Shown here one piece after another: positions 1 to 4,401 of a DNA stretch of 8,414 nt (position 1 is its first letter; each line of letters begins with the position of its first letter). The DNA lies in NCBI GenBank assembly GCA_016195295.1, contig JACPZV010000454.1, forward strand, positions 1-8,414. Reading direction: 5' to 3'. The notes beneath the pieces were generated by a model that made no database searches, was not told the DNA's origin, and was given only the letters and a program-made list of their open reading frames with translations. A program made the translations under genes and the position numbers. Source of the DNA: Acidobacteriota bacterium. GTDB taxonomy: Bacteria > Acidobacteriota > Vicinamibacteria > Vicinamibacterales > CAVVIG01.

Positions 1-652
1 TCACGACTTTCACTTCCGCGATCGCGGTCTCCGAAATCGGGAGGAGCCGCAGACCCGCGCGGTCCTTCTCGGTGTTCGTGTTGCCGTCGATCTGGTAGTT
101 GATGCGCATCGCCGCGCCGTTGGCGGCCAGCCGGGGCACGCCGAACTCGACGTTCTCGTAGCCGGTGACGCCGGGCTGCACGAGCGCGAAGTTGTACGGA
201 TTGCGCGCGACGAGCGGCAGGTTGTGGACCTCGAGGTCGCTCATCGTGTGGCCGATGTCGATCCGCGACGTGTCGATCAGCGGACTGTCGGCGTTAACGG
301 TGATCGTCTCGCTCACGGCGCCGACGGCCATCGCAACGTTCACGACCGCGGTCGCGCCGACGGAGACGGTGATGCCGGTCTGGTTGTACGTCTTGAATCC
401 CTGCAGCTCGGCGACCACGCGGTACGTGCCGAGCGGGAGAAGCGGCGCGCGATACAGGCCCTTGTCGTTCGTCACGATCGTGCGCGCGATGCCGGTCTCG
501 ACGTTGGTCACGGTGACCGTCACGCCGGGCAAAACGCCGCCCGAGCTATCGGAGACGGTGCCTTCGATGGCACCGTTGGCGGCCTGCGACTGCGCGTAGG
601 CCGGCGCCGCCAAGGTCAGTGCGAGCAAGGCGGACAGAAAAGCGCGGAGCAT
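1..652 (-). CDS. TonB-dependent receptor with N-terminal carboxypeptidase-regulatory-like domain (partial, 3' end outside window)
   Basis: Only the first 217 residues are present; the gene runs off the left edge. Residues 1-21 form a typical signal peptide ending AYA-Q, so the product is exported. Residues 27 to about 110 form a carboxypeptidase-regulatory-like beta-sandwich (GAIEGTVSDSSGGVLPGVTVTV, then NDKGLYR, LLPLGTYRV, GFKTY, VSVGATAVVNVAM). A linker (ETITVNADSPLIDTS) and the start of a plug domain (NLPLVARNPYNF, RINYQIDGNTNTE, ISETAIAEVKVV) follow. This order is that of the Oar-like/SusC-like outer-membrane receptors abundant in Acidobacteriota, which use TonB energy to import large or scarce ligands; full-length members usually exceed 900 residues. 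The ligand cannot be told from this part. The ATG at 652 is fixed by a strong Shine-Dalgarno sequence and by the signal peptide starting there. The preceding same-strand gene ends 95 bases upstream and a likely promoter lies in that gap, so it is probably transcribed on its own. Confidence 0.93.
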   Translation of the reverse strand, partial: MLRAFLSALLALTLAAPAYAQSQAANGAIEGTVSDSSGGVLPGVTVTVTNVETGIARTIVTNDKGLYRAPLLPLGTYRVVAELQGFKTYNQTGITVSVGATAVVNVAMAVGAVSETITVNADSPLIDTSRIDIGHTMSDLEVHNLPLVARNPYNFALVQPGVTGYENVEFGVPRLAANGAAMRINYQIDGNTNTEKDRAGLRLLPISETAIAEVKVV

Positions 653-660
653 GATCGGAT

Positions 661-669
661 AACTCCTTT
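661..669 (-). promoter_or_regulatory. Shine-Dalgarno sequence of the TonB receptor gene
   Basis: Read on the minus strand this is AAAGGAGTT, close to the ideal anti-16S complement, with eight bases between its end and the ATG at 652. It is the only textbook ribosome binding site in the window and settles the receptor's start codon. Confidence 0.85.
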
Positions 670-693
670 GGTTTGATAGCGCGAACAGCGGCG

Positions 694-717
694 AGTATAC
701 ACCGCAGTTTACACCGC
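694..717 (-). promoter_or_regulatory. Probable promoter of the TonB receptor gene, within a 12-bp tandem direct repeat
   Basis: On the minus strand GCGGTGTAAACT is followed directly by GCGGTGTATACT, two tandem 12-mers matching at 11 of 12 positions. The second copy ends in TATACT (699-694), a 5/6 match to a sigma-70 -10 box. Transcription would start near 687, giving a leader of about 35 bases that contains the Shine-Dalgarno sequence. No convincing -35 hexamer is visible 16-18 bases upstream, so the repeat may serve as an activator or repressor site. The promoter call rests on the hexamer and its position only. Confidence 0.5.
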
Positions 718-721
718 GATT

Positions 722-741
722 ACGACGCGTCACGACACGTC
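722..741. repeat. 10-bp tandem direct repeat upstream of the receptor promoter
   Basis: ACGACGCGTC is followed immediately by ACGACACGTC, 9 of 10 bases identical. It lies just upstream of the likely receptor promoter and just past the oxidoreductase stop codon (750-748). It could be an operator, but a chance arrangement in GC-rich DNA cannot be excluded. Confidence 0.35.
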
Positions 742-747
742 GCGGTT

Positions 748-1983
748 TCAGAGAGTTCGTGCGAATCCGAACGGTTCGTCGGCCGAATCCAATTCCTCGG
801 AGTAATGCCGGAGCAGGATTCTGCTTGCGAGGTACGCGCCCGTGACGCTGTGACTGGAGTCGCCGAACGCGAAGAGATGTCGCGGGTAGTTGCGATGCGG
901 GCCGATGTACGGCAAGCCGTCGGCCGTGCGCGCGTAGTCGGCCGCCCATCCGTACGCCGCCTGCAGGCCGGAGACATCCGGATACAGGGTCGACAACTCG
1001 TACATCAGTTGCCCGGTGCGCTGCACGATGATCTTGTCGCGACGCCGCGGCGGCGCTTCCTCGCTGTCGGCGCCGCTCACGAGCAACCGTTCGTCGCCGG
1101 CCCAGCGGACCCAGTGGACAACATGCGGCGGCGCGGCCATGTCGCGGACAACGGCGGCGCGGCGTCCGAGCAGCTGGCGCGTCTTCGCCGGCACGCGCTC
1201 GCTCAGGACGAGATAGCTCGTGCGGAACCAGAAGTGGCGCTGCAGCGCTTTGAACAACGGCGTCGGCATGCCTGTCGCGATGACGACGCGACCGGCGCGA
1301 ATCGCGCCACCGCCGGTGAAGACGTCGACGGCCTTGCGGCCGAAACGAATGCGACGCGCGGTCGTGCGCTCGAAGAGCACAGCGCCGCGATCGACGGCCG
1401 CCGCCGCCAGGCCAAGGCACGCGCGATACGGATCGATCGTCGCGCCGTCCCGACTCCGCAGACCGGCGATCGCATCAACGGCGACCTCGTTCCCGATCGC
1501 GCGCGCGTTGAGCGACACGGCGTCGAGTCCCGCGTTTCGCCGGGCCTTCCGATCGCGGGCCATCTGCGTCGCCTGTTCAGGCGTCCGGGCGAGCGTGACA
1601 ATGGGGCGCGTTTCGAGATGGCACTTCACGTCCAGACGCCGGAGGAGCGCGACGAAATCCAGCGCCGCGCGGCGCCACGACTGCCAGGCATGCCGGGTGG
1701 CGCGCAGACCGTTCGCGGCTTCGAGCTCGGCGAACGCGACGCCGGGGTCGTCCGCGATCCAGCCTGCCGAGAGCGCCGTGTTGCCCTGGCCGACCCGCGC
1801 CGCCTCGACCAGCGCGACGCGGACGCCGGCCGCCGCGAACGCGTATGCCGTCGCGCATCCAGTGAGCCCGCCGCCGACGATGACGACGTCGGTCGTCAGC
1901 CTTCCGCGCTGACGGGAATAGGCCGGCACGCGTGAGGTTGGGAACTGATCGATCCAGGGTGAGCGCCCGTGGCGAGTCGGCAT
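748..1983 (-). CDS. FAD-dependent oxidoreductase, DAO (D-amino-acid oxidase/glycine oxidase-like) family
   Basis: A 411-residue flavoprotein of usual family length. A Rossmann FAD-binding motif is at residues 32-60 (DVVIVGGGLTG, then acidic Glu60, which would bind the adenosine ribose). The C-terminal FAD-closing segment is at about 355-391 (DGLPYIGP, LFAFGDSSHSVTG, ASRILL). The pattern matches DAO-fold amine/amino-acid oxidases such as the gamma-glutamylputrescine oxidase-like group, which oxidise a C-N bond and pass electrons to oxygen or a quinone. The actual substrate cannot be read from sequence. There is no signal peptide, so it is likely cytoplasmic. The ATG at 1983 is chosen because the conserved N-terminal part (SPWIDQFPTSRVPAYSRQRG) begins just after it; further upstream the frame runs into intergenic repeat DNA. 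There is no Shine-Dalgarno at normal spacing, but a TAGAAT hexamer sits 10 bases upstream. The neighbours (alkylation repair, TonB receptor) do not suggest a substrate. Confidence 0.88.
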   Translation of the reverse strand: MPTRHGRSPWIDQFPTSRVPAYSRQRGRLTTDVVIVGGGLTGCATAYAFAAAGVRVALVEAARVGQGNTALSAGWIADDPGVAFAELEAANGLRATRHAWQSWRRAALDFVALLRRLDVKCHLETRPIVTLARTPEQATQMARDRKARRNAGLDAVSLNARAIGNEVAVDAIAGLRSRDGATIDPYRACLGLAAAAVDRGAVLFERTTARRIRFGRKAVDVFTGGGAIRAGRVVIATGMPTPLFKALQRHFWFRTSYLVLSERVPAKTRQLLGRRAAVVRDMAAPPHVVHWVRWAGDERLLVSGADSEEAPPRRRDKIIVQRTGQLMYELSTLYPDVSGLQAAYGWAADYARTADGLPYIGPHRNYPRHLFAFGDSSHSVTGAYLASRILLRHYSEELDSADEPFGFARTL

Positions 1984-1993
1984 GCGGGCATAG

Positions 1994-1999
1994 ATTCTA
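1994..1999 (-). promoter_or_regulatory. -10-like hexamer next to the oxidoreductase start
   Basis: TAGAAT on the minus strand, 5/6 to the -10 consensus, ends 10 bases before the ATG at 1983. A transcript initiated from it would begin within about 0-5 bases of that ATG, i.e. would be leaderless or nearly so. No -35 is recognisable. Low to moderate support. Confidence 0.35.
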
Positions 2000-2040
2000 T
2001 CCTCAGGGGAGAGCCACACGCTGACTCGAGGCGCTTGCGG

Positions 2041-2080
2041 GGCCACGAAAACACGAAGAAGAAAAGAAAGAAAATGAACA
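2041..2080. other. A/G-rich low-GC flank of the intergenic repeat
   Basis: This stretch (CCACGAAAACACGAAG, then runs of GAA and GAAA) is nearly all purine between 2056 and 2077 and stands out sharply from the GC-rich surroundings. It abuts the left end of the 220-bp palindrome. As I recall, similar CACGAAxxCACGAAG tracts accompany CCACGGAGACAC repeats in intergenic DNA of other environmental bacteria; I could not check this. No gene is supported here. On the minus strand it would give a pyrimidine/U-rich tract after the palindrome, which might help terminate ada transcripts. Confidence 0.5.
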
Positions 2081-2300
2081 AGCCACGGAGACACGGAGAC
2101 ACAGAGATAGAAGAGGACTCCTTCGAATGTGTTCGACGCGGGCGGCCTGCTAAGCAGGCCGCGTTGACTGGCCGCAAGCAGACACTCAAGCGACCGCGAG
2201 ACGCCGGAAAGACGGTCGTTTGAGTGTCTGCTTGACGGCCAATCACGCCGCGCAGCGGCGCCGCGTCGAACACCTCTGTGTCTCGGTGTGCTCCGTGGCT
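2081..2300. repeat. 220-bp imperfect palindrome with nested hairpins (cloverleaf/cruciform-like intergenic element)
   Basis: The two halves of this spacer are inverted copies. The outer stem pairs 2081-2106 with 2274-2300 (AGCCACGGAG... GAGACACAGAG, one bulge and one mismatch). The middle stem pairs 2129-2141 with 2261-2273, 13 bp perfect (GTGTTCGACGCGG). The inner stem pairs 2170-2195 with 2214-2240, with a perfect 15-bp core CAAGCAGACACTCAA, one bulge and one G-T pair, closing an 18-base loop. Each half also carries its own small hairpin between the middle and inner stems: 2142-2162 (9-bp stem, TAA loop) and 2246-2260 (6-bp stem, GCA loop). The left half has an extra 22 bases (2107-2128) without a partner. 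The right end supplies the TAG stop of the ada-like gene (2301-2299). I see no target-site duplication and no transposase. The function is unknown; a dispersed, non-autonomous repeat is the most likely class. Confidence 0.85.
2142..2162. repeat. Perfect 9-bp hairpin in the left half of the palindrome
   Basis: GCGGCCTGC, loop TAA, GCAGGCCGC: a fully paired GC-rich stem. It is not followed by a T-run on either strand, so it is not a standard intrinsic terminator. Its counterpart in the other half is 2246-2260 (CGCCGC, GCA, GCGGCG). Confidence 0.8.
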
Positions 2301-3393
2301 ATGTCCTCTTCGTCTGTCGCTCTTGTCTGAGGAGGGACGACTTGCGATCCGCGCCCCAGCGGTAGCCGCCCGTGCCGCCGGCGGCGGGGACAACTCGATG
2401 ACACGGAATCGCGAGCGCGACGGGATTGGTCGCGATTGCCCTCGCGACCGCACGGACCGCGCGCGGCCGGCCGAGCGTCGCGGCGACCTCGGCGTACGTC
2501 CGCGTCTCGCCGTATGGAATCGCCGCAAGCGACTGCCACACCTGCCATTGAAACGCGGTCGCCTGGACGTCGAGCGGCAGGTCGATCCGCGGCTGCTTGC
2601 CGGCCAAATGTTTCAGGATCACGTTCGTCCAGCGCGACAGCGCGCCCTCGTCTTTGGTCATGCTGGCGGCCGGATATTCGCGTTCGAGGCGGCGCGCCAA
2701 TTCGGCATCGGACGATCCCATCGCCACCGCGCACACCCCGCGCGCCGTCGCCGCCACGAGCAACCGGCCGAGCGCGGCGTTGGGCGAATCGACGATCGTG
2801 TAGTGAATCCGCGTGCCGGCGCCGCCGCGTCGATATACCGACGGCGTCATGCCGAGCTTCGGCGCCGCGCGCTCGTAGAACCGGCTGCTGGATCCGTATC
2901 CCGCGTCGAACATCGCACCGGTCACGTTGTCGCCCTGCCGGAGCCGGCGCTTCACACTCCGCAGCCGGCACGCCTCGGCGTACTCGCGAGGCGAGACGCC
3001 CACGAGCCGCTTGAAATTCCGCTGCAGATGATACGGACTCCCGCCCAGCCGCGCCGCCAGCGTCGCCAGCGACGGATGACCGTCGACGTTGGCGAGATAC
3101 ACGCACGCGCGGCGAATCTTGTCCACCCAGGGATCGGCGGCCACGGCCACATCGGGCCGACACCGTTTGCACGCACGAAACCCGGCTTCGCGCGCGGCGT
3201 CTGGCGCCGCGAAGAACGCGACACGATCGCGTCGCGGTCGTCGGCTTGAGCACGACGGCCGGCAGTAGATGCCGGTCGATCGGACGGCATAGACGAAGAG
3301 CCCGTCGGCGTCGCGGTCGCGCGCGAGGACGGCGAGCCATCGCGCGGTGTCGTTGAGCGTCTCGCGTGGCTGGGCGGCTGGCATAGTGTTCAT
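2299..3393 (-). CDS. ada: Bifunctional Ada-type DNA methyltransferase and transcriptional regulator
   Basis: About 364 residues, close to E. coli Ada (354), with all three family modules. Residues 34-80 are the zinc-binding methylphosphotriester domain, with Cys44, Cys48 (YCRPSC), Cys75 and Cys78 (ACKRC); Cys44 corresponds to the Cys that accepts methyl groups from phosphotriesters and switches Ada into an activator. Residues about 90-188 are an AraC-type helix-turn-helix (SLATLAARLGGSPYHLQRNFKR, FDAGYGSSSRFY). The C-terminal part is the O6-alkylguanine transferase with AIPYGETRTYAEVA and the catalytic IPCHRVV (Cys331), followed by GTGGYRWG and a KSSLL motif. By family knowledge it repairs alkylated DNA irreversibly and autoregulates the adaptive response. 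The ATG at 3393 is preferred because residue spacing to the ARDxxADGxF motif fits Ada and a -10-like GATACT lies 6 bases upstream; GTG 3423 and ATG 3384 are alternatives. The last residues (ERQTKRT) and the stop come from, or abut, the palindromic repeat. It is divergent from the reductase gene at 3473. Confidence 0.93.
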   Translation of the reverse strand: MNTMPAAQPRETLNDTARWLAVLARDRDADGLFVYAVRSTGIYCRPSCSSRRPRRDRVAFFAAPDAAREAGFRACKRCRPDVAVAADPWVDKIRRACVYLANVDGHPSLATLAARLGGSPYHLQRNFKRLVGVSPREYAEACRLRSVKRRLRQGDNVTGAMFDAGYGSSSRFYERAAPKLGMTPSVYRRGGAGTRIHYTIVDSPNAALGRLLVAATARGVCAVAMGSSDAELARRLEREYPAASMTKDEGALSRWTNVILKHLAGKQPRIDLPLDVQATAFQWQVWQSLAAIPYGETRTYAEVAATLGRPRAVRAVARAIATNPVALAIPCHRVVPAAGGTGGYRWGADRKSSLLRQERQTKRT

Positions 3394-3399
3394 GTGGCG

Positions 3400-3405
3400 A
3401 GTATC
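3400..3405 (-). promoter_or_regulatory. -10-like hexamer next to the ada start
   Basis: GATACT on the minus strand (4/6 to consensus) lies 6 bases before the ATG at 3393, which would place the transcription start at or next to that ATG. A second candidate on the same strand is TACAAT at 3452-3447, which would suit a GTG start at 3423. No good -35 goes with either, and I see no E. coli-type Ada box. Weak evidence. Confidence 0.25.
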
Positions 3406-3454
3406 GCGCGCCCGCCGGTGCACCGCTATCCGCGGCTTGCGGTCAAATTGTACA

Positions 3455-3463
3455 TGCTACGAT
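3455..3463 (+). promoter_or_regulatory. Extended -10 promoter of the panE-like gene
   Basis: TGC-TACGAT is an extended -10 element (TGn plus a 4/6 hexamer including the key TA and final T). A possible -35, TTGCGG at 3438-3443, is only 14 bases upstream of the extended element and spaced 15 from the hexamer, slightly short. Transcription would start near 3470, two or three bases before the ATG at 3473, giving an essentially leaderless mRNA. No Shine-Dalgarno is present upstream, which fits. Confidence 0.4.
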
Positions 3464-3472
3464 TTCGATCTC

Positions 3473-4399
3473 ATGCGCATCGCGATCGTCGGCAGCGGCG
3501 GCGTTGGCGGGTATTTTGGCGGACGGCTGGCGGAAGCGGGCGCCAACGTGACGTTTCTCGCGCGCGGCGCACACTTGGACGCGCTGCGCGCGCGCGGACT
3601 GCGGATCCTCAGTCCAAAAGGCGATCTGCACCTCGCGCGCGTGGACGCGACCGACGATCCAAGAGCCATCGGTCCCGCCGACATCGTGCTTTTCGCCGTG
3701 AAGTTGTACGACACGGAGGGCGCGCTGGCGGCGCTGCCGCCGCTCCTCGGTCCGAACACGGCCGTCATTCCGCTCCAGAACGGCGTCGACAGCGTCGATG
3801 TGCTGACGCGCGCGATTGGGCCCGCGCACACCGCCGGCGGCACGTGCTACGTGTCCGCGGTGATCGCCGAGCCCGGCGTGATCAAACACACGGCGATGGA
3901 TCACTTGATTTTCGGCGAGAACGAGACCAATGGCTCGCGATCGCCGCGCCTCGAACGGCTGCTCGACGCGTGCAAGCCGGCGAGCTTTCAGTCGACGCTG
4001 AGCGCGAACATCACCGTCGACATCTGGACGAAGTTCACGCGGTTGTCAGTCCTCAGCGGCATGACGGCCGTGACGCGCAGCCCGATCGGAACGATCGTCA
4101 ACGACCCCGACCTGCTGGCGATGTTGAAGGCTGCCGTCGCCGAAGCGCGCGACGTGGCTCATGCCAAGGGCGTCGCCGTGCCCGGCGACGTCGTCGAGGA
4201 CGTCGTGCGCGCGTACACGGCGTTGCCGCCGCAGGCGCGCGCGTCGATGGCGGAGGATCTCGAGCGTGGCCGCCGACTCGAGCTCCCGTGGCTGAGCGGC
4301 GCCGTCGTACGCATCGGCCAACAGGTCGGTGTGGCGACGACGATCCACGGCTTCATCGCCACGGTGTTGAGCCGTACCGTGACGCGGATCGCCTGGTGA
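3473..4399 (+). CDS. panE: 2-dehydropantoate 2-reductase (ketopantoate reductase)
   Basis: A 308-residue cytoplasmic enzyme of normal length. In pantothenate (vitamin B5/coenzyme A) synthesis the family reduces ketopantoate to pantoate with NADPH. The nucleotide-binding loop is at residues 7-17 (GSGGVGGYFGG). The catalytic residues of the family are recognisable: Lys77 (FAVKLYD), Asn103 (PLQNGV), Lys187 (DIWTKFTRL) and Glu270 (GRRLELPWLSG). The start at ATG 3473 places the Rossmann motif at residue 7, as expected; the open frame upstream is a shadow of the ada 5' region. The protein stays family-like up to HGFIATVLS (residue 300), but the last eight residues (RTVTRIAW) are not: members usually continue with a Pro-x-x-x-Gly ending. 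That DNA reads instead as permease sequence in another frame, so the C-terminus has been replaced by a fusion event. All catalytic residues remain, so activity is plausible. Close relatives in some bacteria act on other 2-oxo acids, so pantoate specificity is not proven. Confidence 0.9.
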   Translation: MRIAIVGSGGVGGYFGGRLAEAGANVTFLARGAHLDALRARGLRILSPKGDLHLARVDATDDPRAIGPADIVLFAVKLYDTEGALAALPPLLGPNTAVIPLQNGVDSVDVLTRAIGPAHTAGGTCYVSAVIAEPGVIKHTAMDHLIFGENETNGSRSPRLERLLDACKPASFQSTLSANITVDIWTKFTRLSVLSGMTAVTRSPIGTIVNDPDLLAMLKAAVAEARDVAHAKGVAVPGDVVEDVVRAYTALPPQARASMAEDLERGRRLELPWLSGAVVRIGQQVGVATTIHGFIATVLSRTVTRIAW

Positions 4400-4401
4400 T
4401 G
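4366..4401 (+). other. Fusion/deletion scar between the panE-like gene and a decapitated permease gene
   Basis: In the permease frame, bases 4372-4401 read PYRDADRLVM, the segment that in intact ADOP permeases follows the first membrane helix (family pattern LRPLPYxDPDRLVxV). No stop lies between it and the permease. In the panE frame the same bases give the unusual tail RTVTRIAW. Sequence upstream of about 4366 is plainly panE-coding and shows no permease helix in any frame. The junction therefore lies at about 4366-4384. One extra C after AGC (4370-4372) would make panE read SPYRDA, like the family's usual ending, so recombination at a short match such as CCGTACCGTGAC is plausible. That mechanism is inference. 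Confidence 0.6.

Noticed and set aside
165..676. Two plus-strand open frames at the left end
   Set aside because: They lie opposite the TonB receptor, which has a signal peptide, a ribosome binding site and recognisable domains on the minus strand.
673..1935. 420-codon plus-strand open frame opposite the oxidoreductase gene
   Set aside because: It is arginine-, alanine- and aspartate-rich with no domain, and is the antisense shadow of a clear flavoprotein in GC-rich DNA.
1896..1991. Short minus-strand frame starting at ATG 1991 with GAGG nine bases upstream, a possible leader peptide overlapping the oxidoreductase start
   Set aside because: The 31-residue product looks like out-of-frame oxidoreductase sequence, and the GAGG is only a four-base match. 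It may be worth a glance if ribosome profiling exists, but it is not supported now.
2142..2162. Intrinsic terminator
   Set aside because: The stem is strong, but no T-run follows on either strand. The U-rich tract on the minus strand is about 60 bases further on.
2081..2300. Insertion sequence or CRISPR array
   Set aside because: There is no transposase, no target-site duplication and no regularly spaced direct repeats. The structure is a single head-to-head palindrome.
2243..3340. 365-codon minus-strand frame overlapping ada
   Set aside because: It is an out-of-frame shadow of ada. Its tail EEDIATEHTETQ is just the translated intergenic repeat.
3394..4365. Upstream 320 codons of the open frame that continues into the permease
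   Set aside because: This part is low-complexity, arginine-rich translation of the panE-like gene in the wrong frame. Only the last ten codons before 4399 resemble permease sequence.
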